64,000 nucleotides of DNA from Anomaloglossus baeobatrachus (Eukaryota > Chordata > Amphibia > Anura > Aromobatidae). The position numbers and the translations under genes are program-made. The notes beneath the pieces were generated by a model. It was not told where the DNA came from, did not search any database, and was given only the letters and a program-made list of their open reading frames with translations. Below, piece by piece: positions 33,736-45,084 of the stretch. The stretch's first letter is position 1, and every line of letters starts with the position of its first letter. The DNA is taken from NCBI RefSeq assembly GCF_048569485.1, contig NC_134364.1, positions 131,462,752 through 131,526,751 on the forward strand, given 5' to 3'.

Positions 33736-33743
33736 TATATATA
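33736..33743 (-). promoter_or_regulatory. TATA box of CHAC1
   Basis: On the minus strand the sequence reads GTATATATAA about 57 bases upstream of the chosen start codon. A TATA box here would place transcription start near 33706-33712 and leave a 5' UTR of only about 30 bases. An inverted CCAAT (plus-strand CCAAT at 33796-33800) and GC/KLF-like boxes (33761-33770 and around 33819) lie at ordinary promoter distances. Confidence 0.65.
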
Positions 33744-33795
33744 CGTGTGCCGGGAGCAAGCCCCTCCCACTCAGAAGGCTCGACTGGGTTTACAG

Positions 33796-33800
33796 CCAAT
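33796..33800 (-). promoter_or_regulatory. Inverted CCAAT box (candidate NF-Y site) of CHAC1
   Basis: CCAAT on the plus strand, so ATTGG in the sense of the gene, roughly 85-90 bases upstream of the inferred transcription start. This is a usual distance for NF-Y. Called from motif and position only. Confidence 0.45.
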
Positions 33801-33903
33801 AGTAAGAGTGTATAACAAACCACGCCCATCATTAGCTTCTTCTGTTACCCTATAGGTCGGGTTTCTGGGTTTTTGCCCCGCCCTCCTACCGCTGCTGTGG
33901 GAA

Positions 33904-33912
33904 TGATGCAAC
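33904..33912 (+). promoter_or_regulatory. CARE-like C/EBP-ATF composite site, proximal (CHAC1)
   Basis: TGATGCAAC matches the C/EBP-ATF response element consensus TGATGNAAN. It lies about 225 bases upstream of the CHAC1 start codon. Mammalian CHAC1 is induced by ATF4 through CRE and CARE-type sites about 250 bases upstream of its transcription start, so place and motif agree with known biology. Confidence 0.6.
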
Positions 33913-33963
33913 TGCCTCAATCTGTTTCAGTTCCAGGCAGAGCATAGAGCAAGCGGCGAGAGG

Positions 33964-33972
33964 ATTGCATCA
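33964..33972 (-). promoter_or_regulatory. CARE-like C/EBP-ATF composite site, distal (CHAC1)
   Basis: ATTGCATCA on the plus strand, TGATGCAAT in gene sense, an exact match to the amino-acid/ER-stress response element. It is inverted relative to the proximal copy, with 51 bases between them. The purine-rich satellite begins about 17 bases beyond it. Confidence 0.65.
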
Positions 33973-33988
33973 GGCGGCGGCGGCCGGG

Positions 33989-36486
33989 CGGGGAGGGGGG
34001 GAGGGGGGGAGGGGGGGAGGCCGGCAGAGAGGGGGGGAGGCCGGCAGAGAGGGGGGGAGGCCGGCAGAGAGGGGAGAGACCGGCAGAGAGGGGGGGAGGC
34101 CGGCAGAGAGGGGGGGAGGCCGGCAGAGAGGGGGGGAGGCCGGCAGAGAGGGGGGGAGGCCGGCAGAGAGGGGGGGAGGCCGACAGAGAGGGGAGAGACC
34201 GGCAGAGAGGGGGGGAGGCCGACAGAGAGGGGAGAGACCGGCAGAGAGGGGGGGAGGCCGGCAGAGAGGGGGGGAGGCCGGCAGAGAGGGGGGGAGGCCG
34301 GCAGAGAGGGGAGAGGCCGGCAGAGAGGGGGGGAGGCCGGCAGAGAGGGGGGGAGGCCGGCAGAGAGGGGGGGAGGCCGGCAGAGAGGGGGGGAGGCCGG
34401 CAGAGAGGGGGGGAGGCCGACAGAGAGGGGAGAGACCGGCAGAGAGGGGGGGAGGCCGACAGAGAGGGGAGAGACCGGCAGAGAGGGGGGGAGGCCGACA
34501 GAGAGGGGAGAGACCGGCAGAGAGGGGAGAGACCGGCAGAGAGGGGGGGAGGCCGGCAGAGAGGGGAGAGACCGGCAGAGAGGGGGAGAGGCCGGCAGAG
34601 AGGGGGGGAGGCCGGCAGAGAGGGGAGAGACCGGCAGAGAGGTGGAGAGACCGGCAGAGAGGGGGGGAGGCCGGCAGAGAGGGGGGGAGGCCGGCAGAGA
34701 GGGGAGAGACCGGCAGAGAGGGGGGGAGGCCGACAGAGAGGGGAGAGACCGGCAGAGAGGGGAGAGACCGGCAGAGAGGGGGGGAGGCCGGCAGAGAGGG
34801 GGGGAGGCCGGCAGAGAGGGGAGAGACCGGCAGAGAGGGGAGAGACCGGCAGAGAGGGGGGGAGGCCGGCAGAGAGGGGAGAGACCGGCAGAGAGGGGGG
34901 GAGGCCGGCAGAGAGGGGAGAGACCGGCAGAGAGGGGGAGAGGCCGGCAGAGAGGGGGGGAGGCCGGCAGAGAGGGGAGAGACCGGCAGAGAGGGGGAGA
35001 GACCGGCAGAGAGGGGGGGAGGCCGGCAGAGAGGGGGGGAGGCCGGCAGAGAGGGGGGGAGGCCGGCAGAGAGGGGAGAGACCGGCAGAGAGGGGGGGAG
35101 GCCGACAGAGAGGGGAGAGACCGGCAGAGAGGGGGGAGACCGGCAGAGAGGGGGGGAGGCCGGCAGAGAGGGGAGAGACCGGCAGAGAGGGGGGGAGGCC
35201 GGCAGAGAGGGGGGGAGGCCGGCAGAGAGGGGAGAGACCGGCAGAGAGGGGGGGAGGCCGACAGAGAGGGGAGAGACCGGCAGAGAGGGGGGGAGGCCGG
35301 CAGAGAGGGGGGGAGGCCGGCAGAGAGGGGGGGAGACCGGCAGAGAGGGGGGAGACCGGCAGAGGGGGGGGGAGACCGGCAGAGAGGGGGGAGGCCGGCA
35401 GAGGGGGGAAGGCCGGCAGAGAGGGGAGAGACCGGCAGAGAGGGGGGCAGGCCGGCAGAGAGGGGGGAGACCGGCAGAGAGGGGGGGAGGCCGGCAGAGG
35501 GGGGGGGAGGCCGGCAGAGAGGGGGGAGGCCGGCAGAGAGGGGGGAGACCGGCAGAGAGGGGGGAGACCGGCAGAGGGGGGGAGGCCGGCAGAGAGGGGA
35601 GAGACCGGCAGAGAGGGGGGCAGGCCGGCAGAGAGGGGGGAGACCGGCAGAGAGGGGGGGAGGCCGGCAAAGAGGGGGGGAGACCGGCAGTCAGGGGGGA
35701 GAAGCCGGCAGAGGGGGGGGGAGGCCGGCAGAGAGGGGGGGAGGCCGGCAAAGAGGGTGGGAGACCGGCAGTCAGGGGGGAGAAGCCGGCAGAGGGGGGG
35801 GGGGAGGCCGGCAAAGAGGGGGGGAGACCGGCAGAGGGGGGGGAGGCCGGCAGAGAGGGGGGGAGGCCAGCAGTCAAAGGGGAGGCCGGCAGAGAGGGGG
35901 GTGAGGCCGGCAGAGAGGGGGGAGAGGCCGGCAGAGAAGCCAGCAGGCCGGCAGAGAGGGGGGTGAGGCCGACGGAGAGGGGGGGAGAGGCCGGCAGAGA
36001 AGCCAGCAGGCCGGCAGAGAGGGGGGTGAGGCCGGCAGAGAAGCCAGCAGGCCGGCAGAGAGGGGGGGGAGGCCGGCGGAGAGGGGGGAGGCCGGCAGAG
36101 AGGGGGGGGCAGGGAGTGGAGAGAGGCTGGCAGGGAGGGGAGAGAGGCTGGCAGGGAGGGGCCGGCAGAGAGGCCAGCAGGGAGGGGGGGAGGCCGGCAG
36201 AGAAGCGGGAGAGGACGGCAGAGGGGGGAAGCACGGCAGGGAGGGGGGAGAAGACGGTAGGGAGGGGGGAGGCAGGCAGAGAGGGGGGGAGGCCGGCAGA
36301 GAGGGGAGAGGCCGGCAGAGAGGGGGGAGAGGCCGGCAGAGAGGGCGGGAGGCCGGCAGAGGGGGGGGGGGCGGCAGAGAGGGGGAGAGGCTGGCAAAGA
36401 GGGGGGAGAGGCCGGCAGAGGGGGGGGGGCCGGCAGAGAGGGGGGAGAGGCCAGCAGAGAGGGGGGAGGCCGGCAGAGAAGGGGAG
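33989..36486. repeat. Purine-rich 19-20-bp satellite upstream of CHAC1
   Basis: About 2.5 kb of tandem units on the theme CCGGCAGAGAGGGGGGGAGG (20 bases) and a 19-base form with GGGGAGAGA. Higher-order mixtures of the two forms recur, and the right end is more degenerate. The plus strand is almost entirely purine. It starts immediately beyond the distal CARE and ends against a truncated gypsy LTR. The very long open frames on both strands here are repeat artefacts. Confidence 0.97.
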
Positions 36487-36590
36487 AGGAGGAAGGCAAC
36501 AAGGATTTTGGTAGCTTGGGTGTTCCTAACTGGGGTGTAGGGTGTGGTGGTGTGATGACCTGTGACCCCTGGCTTGCCCAGGGCGTCACA
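36487..36590 (-). mobile_element. Truncated gypsy LTR at the satellite edge
   Basis: About the first 105 bases of an LTR of the 23530/38209 group, on the minus strand, starting with TGTGACGCCCTGGGCAAGCC at 36590. The remainder is replaced by the purine-rich satellite. Confidence 0.8.
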
Positions 36591-36734
36591 TATCTCCTGC
36601 GGAACTATCAGAGCTTAGAATGCTGAGCTGTGTATAATCCCGCCCATACCTCTGATTGGCCACTTTGTGTACAAGTGTCTGCCCCTACATCATACTGCTT
36701 TCAGATTAGAAGAATATCATCTTCCAGATATATA

Positions 36735-37915
36735 TATACACGGTATACTAGCTGTAGCACCTCATGTTGCCCGGGATAGTATCTGTCTCTCTCTGTTTCC
36801 TTCCCAGTCTCTGTTTGTCTCTCTCCCTGTCTGTCTCTTTCACTGTCTGTATGTCTCTTTCTCTGTCTGTCTCCTTCCCTGTCCGTCTCTTTCCCTGTCT
36901 GTCTTTTCTTGTCTGTCTCTTTCGCTGTCTGTTTCTCAGTCTGTCTCCTTCCCTATCTGTCTGTCTATGTCTGTCTCTTTCCCTCTCTGTCTTTTTCCCT
37001 CTCTGTCTCTTTTCCTGTCTGTCTTTCTCTTTTCCTGTCTGTCTGTCTCTTTTCCTGTCTCTTTTCTTGTCTCTTTCCCTGTATGTCTCTGTCTGTCTCT
37101 TTCCCTGGCTGCATTGTGACATGCCAACATTCTTCTGAAGTTCTGGGTGCATTGTGGCTCCCAGCTCCATTGACTTAATGGAGGCAGGTTTTTTGGAGAG
37201 TAAAAGGCACTTTACACGCTGCGATATCGGTACCGATATGGCTAGCGAGCGTACCCGCCCCCGTCAATTGTGCGACACGGGCAAATCGCTGCCCGTGGCG
37301 CACAACATCGCTTACACCTGCACTTACCTTCCCTGTGACGTCGCTGAGGCCGGCGAACCGCCTCCTTTCTAAGGGGGCGGTTCGTGTGCCGTCACAGTGA
37401 CGTCATACGGCAGCCATCCAATAGAAGTGGAGGGGAGGAGATGAGCGGCCAGAACAAACCCGCCCACCTCCTTCCTTCCTCATTGCCGGTGGACGCAGGT
37501 AAGGAGAGGTTCCTCGCTCCTGCGGTGTCACACACAGCGATGTGTGCTGCCTCAGGAACGACGAACAACCAGCGGCATGCACCACCAACGATATTATGAA
37601 AAGGAGCGACGTGTCAACGATTTTTAACGTTTTTGCGATCGTTGATCCCGACGATATATCGTTAGCGATGTCACAGCGTGTAAAGCACCCTTTACTGTAA
37701 AGCGCGGGGTTAAAATTTCCCCTCAAACCATAGTCTATGACGTTCCCTGAGTCACATGGGGCGTCTGTGCAAAATTTCGTGATTGTAAATGCGACGGCGC
37801 GGATTCCTTTAGCGGACACACACATACACATACATACTGTACATACATACACACACACATATGCACACACAGACGTACATACATTCAGCTTTATATTATA
37901 TATATATATATTATC
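36735..37915. repeat. Unclassified dispersed repeat with CT-rich and CA-rich simple repeats
   Basis: From ACTAGCTGTAGCACC near 36748, through a long GTCTCTNTCNCTGTCT-type array (about 36778-37110), to CAAAATTTCGTGATTGTAAA near 37771 and a CACATACA-rich end near 37820-37875. I have seen this order in amphibian repeats but cannot name the family. A Harbinger MITE splits it. Open frames over the CT array are artefacts. Confidence 0.5.
37205..37690. mobile_element. PIF/Harbinger MITE
   Basis: Left end GGCACTTTACACGCTGCGAT and, inverted, right end GGGTGCTTTACACGCTGTGA, related to the ends of the element at 1089-2499. The target duplication is not clean (A-rich left, TTTA right). No coding capacity. 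Confidence 0.7.
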
Positions 37916-38204
37916 TCTTTTTCTATATCATTGTTTTATAGTTTACAGCTCGTTACCATGGTGACCGGCCTTTGTTACTGTCTTCCAGTAGTGGCTGAAT
38001 AGACACGTTTGCCGTTAGTTGGTGATTGGTCATCTGCGGAGCCCATAATTTGTGATTTTACAGTTCAGGCCAGTGGCACTATGATGCTGCTGTCATTCAG
38101 GGCTGAGTACTCTGCCTCTATCTTGGGAAGTCTAGGGAGCGGTGCGCGGGGTCAGATGAGGAGGACCCGCTAATCCCTGCAGCGGTGCGCCAAAATATCT
38201 GCTG
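37916..38204. other. Unassigned sequence
   Basis: A (TA)n run near 37896-37910, then no recognisable gene or repeat up to the gypsy element. Confidence 0.45.
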
Positions 38205-40399
38205 CCACTGTCGCGGGGCGCTGCGCTCACCACGCTCGGGTCCGGCGCTGCTGCTGTTCGGTGGCTCGAGCGGTGGGCCGGCTCCAGGTACTCGAGCGGC
38301 GCTCCTCGCCCGTGAGTGAAAGGGGTGTTTTGTTGGTGTTTGGGGGTATCGGTTTGTGACGCCACCCACGGTGTGTGGTGAGGTTGGGCACCACCTCTGC
38401 TCTGTACGGGGATCCCGGGAGCGATGACAGGGAGCAGCTGGGATGTTTTCCTCCCCTCCGTGGGTAGGGGAATTGTGGTAGTCCCGGGGCCCGGAGTGAT
38501 TGTCTGTTTGATGGATTGCAGGGCTCGCCCAGGTGCAGGGTCGCGGGGCAGCGCAGTGCCAGACGGCACGGTGGTACTTACTCAGCCAGTAACGCACACG
38601 GAGTCTCTGGTAAAACAAACGGCTGGATGGATGAGTCCCACAGACGGCTGCAACGGTTACTCCCGGTAGGCTGGCGGTAACTGTCTCTCCCTGCACCGGT
38701 GTTATGTTCTCGGCCCCGATGGCTTCCCACCAGTAACCCGCTCCCCTGCGGTATGTTGGCTAAGGGAGCCCTTTCTTGCCCGCAGGCTCTGACCCTGGGA
38801 GCTCTAGCTCTGGCGGTAGCTTTATCTCCCTCATGGTTTGGACGGTTGCCTTCAGTCGGGTCTTTATTGCTGGGAAACCCCGGAGGTTCCCGTCGCTGAC
38901 GGATTTGACCGGTTTTACGGCGACTCCTAGCCTGGTCGGGGTCCGTAGGCCCTGCCGGATGGTGCTGGCTTCTCTTCGCTCCCCGATCCGGTACCGGCGG
39001 GCCACCGCCCGTCCCTGGTCCTTACGGTTGTGCGTCAATTGGCCTCTCCTGCAGACGGTCACCACCGTCTGCCAACCTTGCTGTTTCTGTGCTCGGGCCA
39101 CGTACCCGGACACGGCCAGTCAGTTCCTCCACTACTACTTTCCTCACTCTCCTCTACTCTCAACTCGACTCCTCTCAACTCTGCACTGCACTGCACTGAC
39201 TTCCTTTTCCCGCCTCCAGGACTGTGAACTCCTTGGTGGGTGGAGCCAACCGCCTGGCTCCGCCCCACCTGGTGTGGCCATCAGCCCCTGGAGGGAGGCA
39301 ACAAGGATTTGTGTCTGACTTAGATGTTCCTAACCGGGGTGTGGGGTGTGTTGTTGCAGTACCTGTGACGTCCTGGCTTGTCCAGGGCGCCACATTCCCC
39401 CTTGGTTAAACGCAGACCGTCCGCGGGCTGCTCGTCCATCACCGGTTTTATTTTCACAACTGGAAAAAGGTAATAAAACGGTAAAACATGTAAATCACAA
39501 ACATCTTATAACTTCCCACAATGGGAGGCACAGTGCTTTAACGTTACCAACGTTTCATTAACGGTACAGCTTCCGCTCTTCCCCCGCCCAAACAACCTGG
39601 CCCTGATGCTGCCCCTAAGAAGTGGGCAGCACCCCTTGCCCCAGTCCAGAACCAAATTGCCCGAGCGGGTACGGTCTCTTTCAGGGGACCCACGTCCATG
39701 GGGAACCCCTGAACCCCCGGAGGATTGCCACCGGTTACGGTAGTAGCGGGCCTGGGCCATCCATTTCCTCCAGGCATATCCTCCCAAATCAGCCTCTCCG
39801 GAGGCGGTCACGGTATCAAGCCAACATTTTATTTACACGCCACAAGTTTGTGGTTGCCCTGCGAGTTCTCGGGCTTGTCCGTAAGACGTTCCTTACGCAA
39901 GGTGCAAGGGGTCCCAACGGGGACTAGTTGCCGGCAACGGCCGGTTTAATCACGGTGTTAATCTGATAAACTTCTTCGGTTGATTCAATCTTATCATCGG
40001 TTACATTCAACAACATTTACGAACATCACACCCCTAAATGTTAGTCTCCCTGTACCTAAGCGGGGGTCGACCTAGGTTGGGACGTGTGGACCTACGGGGA
40101 CCAAGGTTGGTGGTTGGAAGCGGTGGAGTAGAGGACACAGCTAGTTCCTCCCCCCGGCTATCATGTGGGGCAGGCAGAGGCATAGGGGAGCTGGGTACAG
40201 GCAAATCCCTGGGCGCCGGGGAATTAACGGCCACTTTCATCTCTTTTTCCTCCACGGATTGTGGGAACAGTATTACGGGAAGGATCACTGCGCCGTTCTG
40301 TGTTGGCCAATCGGCCGGGAAATTGCCCATCATGGTGTGGATTACCTCTTTCTCCTCAGCCGGTTCGGTAGCCGGGGCTTCAGTTGCCGTCCTCAATGG

Positions 40400-41449
40400 T
40401 GGGGGACACCTTTTCAGGTGATCTCGGGAAACCGTGGTCAAAGTCTTCCCCTGGTCACGGCTGATCTGGTAGGTCTTTCCATTCTCCCAATTGGTGGGTT
40501 GTATTCTCCCATTGGTCATCTAGCTTATGGGTCCTTCGCTTTCGCTTCAAGACGACATCTCCGGGTAGAAAGGGACCTGCAGCTGCCTTTTTGTTGAAGC
40601 ACTGCTCCTGCTGCTTCCGACTTCGGCCCAAATTCTTTTCTACATAGTCCTGGACCTGTTGGTACTGTTCTCTTCGTTGAATGCCCCAATCCGCGGTCGA
40701 AGGGAGCGCTTCCGGGGTCTCCAACCCCATCTCTAAGTCCACTGGCAGTCGACCGGGCCGAGCTCTCATCAGGTACGCTGGTGTGCACTTTGTAGAAGGA
40801 ATGTTGTTGTACATATCGACCAGGTCAGGTAGTTTTTCTGGCCATAGGTTCCGTTCCTCCAGCGGTAATGTCTTGAAGAGGTTCAGGACCAAGTGGTTCA
40901 TCTTTTCGCACATGCCATTGGTCTGGGCGTGATAAGGCGTGGCCCGAATTTTCTTGCAACCGTACAGCTGGCAGAATTCTTGGAACACCTCCGCTTCAAA
41001 GGCCGGGCCCTAGTCGGTAAGCACCTTCTCCGGGTATCCATGCGGCCGACAGAAATAGGCCTGGAATGCTCTAGCGGCGGTACGGCCGGTCAGGTCCTTG
41101 ACGGGGACAACCACCATAAACCTTAAATAGTGGTCCACAATGGTCAGGGCATAAGTATACCCACTTCGGCTAGGGGTGAGCTTCACATGGTCGAGGGCCA
41201 CCAGCTCCAGCGGTTGATGCGTAACGATTGGGCGTAGCGGGGCCTTCTGGCTGGCCTCATCCCTTCTTCTCAGTGTGCAGGGGCTGCATTCTCGGCACTA
41301 GGCCTCCACAGATTCCCGCATCCCACTCTAATAGAACCGCTCCCTTAACAGCATTTCCAGCTTTTTCCACCCGAAGTGTCCGGCACCGTCATGGTATACC
41401 TGGAGGACAGTGGGCACGTTAGCTTGAGGAATCACCAGCTGGCGAATCT
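40400..41449 (-). pseudogene. Integrase region of the gypsy fossil
   Basis: Integrase words downstream of RNase H on the minus strand: MALDHVKLTPSRSGYTYALT (first Asp region) and AQTNGMCEKMNHL (Glu region). This is the usual Ty3/gypsy order. Broken. Limits are approximate. Confidence 0.85.
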
Positions 41450-44125
41450 TCTCGTGGGTCTTCGGATTAATTAACTCCCGATACAGCTTCCCTTGATGCA
41501 GGCACAGCCGGGTTCGTTCCCGCCACAAGCGTTGGGCCTCGGCAAGGGCAGTGGGGTCCATTCCAGCCGAGCCCTGTTCCATCAAGCTTTTGACCAAACG
41601 GACAGCAGGTGCCAGATCCTGGGCTTCTTGCCACCTCTTACTGGGCAGCGGGTCCAGGTTCACCTGTTGTTGATGGACACGCAACTTCTCAACTGGCGGC
41701 CGGTGAAACGCAGGCAACTCGATCTCTTCGAGGTCATCATCGTCTAGCCCCTCTTCCGAAAGATGGGGCATCCGGGAGAGGGCATCGGTGTTGGCATTTG
41801 TACGGCCGGCCCGGTATTTGATGGTGAAGTCGTAATTGCACAGCCTGGCCACCCACCGCTGCTCCAATGCACCTAGCTTGGCTGTATCCAGATGGGTTAG
41901 TGGGTTATTGTCCGTGTAAGCGGTGAACTTGGCCGGTGCTAGGTAATGGCGGAATCGCTCGGTGATAGCCCACACCAGTGCTAGAAGCTCAAGCTTGAAG
42001 GAGCTGTAATTCTCAGGATTCATTTCGGTGGGTCGGAGTTTTCGACTGGCGTAAGCGATCACCCTTTCCCGGCCGTCTTGATTCTGGGCCAATATCGCTC
42101 CCAAGCCCACATTGCTGGCATCGGTATAAAGGATGAATGGGAGGCTGTAGTCGGGGTATGCTAGGATCTCTTCCCCGGTCAACGCCGCCTTCAGTTGGAG
42201 GAAGGACTCGTCTTGCTTTTCCTCCCACACTAACGGAGTTCCAGTAGGCCTACCACCCTTGGTCTGTCCCACGAGGAGGTCTTGCATGGGGGCAGCCATC
42301 TTCGTGTACCCTTTTATGAAGCGGTGGTAGTAGCCCACCAGGCCCAGGAACTGTCTCACCTCCCTCACTGTAGTCGGCCTCGGCCAGTCTTGGATGGCAG
42401 TGACCTTCTCCGGGTCTGGGGCGACTCCTTCTGCGCCCACCACATGTCCGAGGTACTGTACCCTGGGCTTTAACAAGTGACACTTGGAGGGTTTCAGTTT
42501 CATCCCATACTTGGCAAGGGACGCGAACACCTCAGCTAGGTGCTCCAGGTGGGCTTCATACGTCTGTGAGTACACAATTACATCGTCCAGGTACAGCAAG
42601 ACAGTCTCAAAATTCAGGTGTCCCAGACAGCATTCCATTAGCCGTTGGAAGGTTCCAGGGGCGTTGCACAGCCCAAACGGCATGCTGTTGAACTCACAGA
42701 GCCCCATGGGGGTAGCAAAGGCGGTCTTTTCACGGTCTTTGGGTGCTACGGCCACTTGCCAGTATCCGCTGGTGAGGTCAAGGGTAGAGAAGTAGTTAGC
42801 AGTCCTCAGCGCGGCTAGAGATTCTTCAATCCGGGGCAGAGGATAGGCATCCTTATGGGTTATCTGGTTGATCTTCCGGTAATCCACACACATCCTCATG
42901 GTGCCGTCTTTTTTCTTGACCAGCACCAACGGAGCCGCCCAGGGACTGCAGCTATCCCGAATAACCCCTGCCTCTTTCATGTTTTTCAACATATCTTTGG
43001 CGCATTGGTAATGTGCGGGCGGAATAGGCCTATACCTCTCTTTAATCGGGGGGTGCCTGCCGGTGGGTATGTAATGTTGGACCCCTTTAATCTGCCCAAA
43101 GTCTAGCGGGTGTTTGCTGAAAACTTGCTCGTATTCTTGTACTACCCGGTATACCCCATCCCTGTGGTGTGTGGGGGTATCGTCAGTGCCTACATGCAGC
43201 TCTCGGCACCACTCACCTAACTGTGCAGGAGGCGCGTGGCGACCGGCGGAGGGCGAGGAGGTTGGGGAGACTTCCTCTTGGATGGTGTGGGGGTCCAGGG
43301 TTAGTAGCTTGGCGAGGGTGGGGTACCGTGGGAGCCTAACCTCCTCCTCCCCACAATTTAACACTCTCACGGGCACCCTCCCCTTCTTAACGTCCACCAC
43401 TCCCCTGGGGGCCATTACGGTGGGCCAGTGTTTGGAGGGCATGGGCTCTACCATGGCCGGGAAATCACGTCCCTGGGGATCTACCGCTGCCCTACACCAG
43501 ATCATCATTTCGCTCCGGGGAGGCACAGTTAAAGGGGCCACATCCATCACTCTCACTCCCCCAATCTCTCCTCCTGCAGAGTTCACTTGCTGCCGGTACA
43601 TTAAGGCCCGAATCTCTCGCTGCACCGCCCTCTGTCGACCTCCCGCTGCGGTGGCGGCCAGCTGCTTTAGTAGGGTCAACACTTCACTCATGCAATGCTC
43701 CATTACATTCGTTCCTAGCACCACCTTTGGATCATGATTACTGGGGTCATTCCTTATCACGACCATCCCTTGGTGTTGCAGCTCGGTTCGCCCCACAGTC
43801 ATAGCCACATGTTTGTACCCCACTTTGGTCAAAGGGAGGCCATCAGCGGCAATCAATGTCATGCTGCCATCTGGAGGGGCAAGTTCATCCTCCCCCCAAT
43901 AACATTGATACAGTGTATACGGCATTGTGGTTACCTGAGATCCAGTGTCCAGGAGCGCCATCAGCGGGACGCCGTCCACAGCCAGAGGGATGATGGGGCG
44001 GGCCCCGATGAACCGGTCCCGCCAGTCGGGGGGGCCACTGGGTTCTACTCCTGAGGATTGGCCCTTGGCCCAAGGGGTTGTTCGTTTAACGGTCACCGTC
44101 GGGAGTAGTGACCGGGCTTGCTGCA
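41450..44125 (-). pseudogene. Protease, reverse transcriptase and RNase H of the gypsy fossil
   Basis: Protease word ALLDTGSQVT; reverse transcriptase words MCVDYRKINQIT, MPFGLCNAPGTFQRLM and VLLYLDDVIVYS; RNase H words LYTDASNVGLGAIL and TDNNPLTHL. This block is open over a long distance and is the best-preserved part. Limits are approximate. Confidence 0.93.
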
Positions 44126-45084
44126 CTTGTAACAGATCGGAGGTCCATACCGTGGGTCAGTAGCCCTTCTCCACTGCATCCAGGGGATATTTTCTGGGCG
44201 GTCGGTGAGCTGTAACCCCCCCAGGGGCCTGGATCTCGTTGGAGGCTGCAGTGCGGGGAGGATCTTGGCGAGGTCTCCATCCATACGACGGACTTGGGCA
44301 GCCAGTTCCTCCATCATTCCGCCAGAGTTCACAGGCGCTGCCGGAGTTGGGGGAGAAGGAGCTACCACGATGGGAGCCGTCTCAGCCGGCCACGGGGCCG
44401 CTCCAGGGACTTCGGATGCCAGAGGCTGCAGAGCCTTAATGGCCCGTTCTTTCAACATGGCAAAGTCCACATCAGGGTGCTCTAAGGCCCACAGCCGCAG
44501 CTGTTTGCGGTCCTCCGGGGATCTCATCCCCTGCACGAACTGCTCTACCAGCATTTTGTTACTGTCAGCATCATTGATGGCGTCCACCCGCTTCAACGTC
44601 CGGAGAGAAGTTTGTAGACGCAGTGCATAGTCTCTGATACTGTCGGTAGGTCGCTGTCGGCATTGGTAAAACTGCATTCGCAGCTCAGCCCCGGTGCGAA
44701 TTTCAAAGGCAACCTGTAGCTTTTTGAAGATAGTGGCCACAGAGGACCGGTCCCCCTTGGCCCATGTCTCCGTCTCCTGCCCAGCTGCGCCGGTTAGCTG
44801 CCCCAGCACCACCGCTGCACACTGCTTCTCAGTCAGGGGGTACAGTTCTAAAAGCGGGCTAAGCTTCTTCCGGAAGACCTGCAGGGTATCAGGTTTCCCG
44901 TCGTACTGCGGCAACCAGGTAGCTCCGGGCACATAGGGCAAGGAGAACGGCATCACCTGAGCAAGGGCGGGGCCGCGGATCCTCCCGCTTCTGCGGCCAG
45001 AGCACGGCCGGGCCCATTTCCATCTGCCGGCACGTCTGCGGCTACGTCCACCGCTTCCCCAGTGGCTCCGTCGGGCGCAGACAT
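44090..45084 (-). pseudogene. gag region of the gypsy fossil 38209-46408
   Basis: Begins MSAPDGATGEAVDVAADVPA. It contains capsid-like words (LPQYDGKPDTLQVFRKKL, FVQGMRSPEDRKQLRLWAL) and ends at a CCHC zinc knuckle (CYKCSKPGHYSRR). Approximate limits only. Confidence 0.85.

Noticed and set aside
33680-33832. Longer CHAC1 N-terminus starting at 33832
   Set aside because: It would need translation from upstream of the TATA box and inverted CCAAT; the ATG at 33679 fits the promoter better.
33917-36589. Open frames of 890, 849, 754 and 420 residues on both strands
   Set aside because: They read only the purine-rich satellite (Ser/Leu/Pro on one strand, Arg/Gly/Glu on the other), are open in several frames at once, and match no family.
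36667-37170. Leu/Ser/Val- and Arg/Glu/Asp-rich open frames
   Set aside because: They are the CT-rich simple repeat in both directions.
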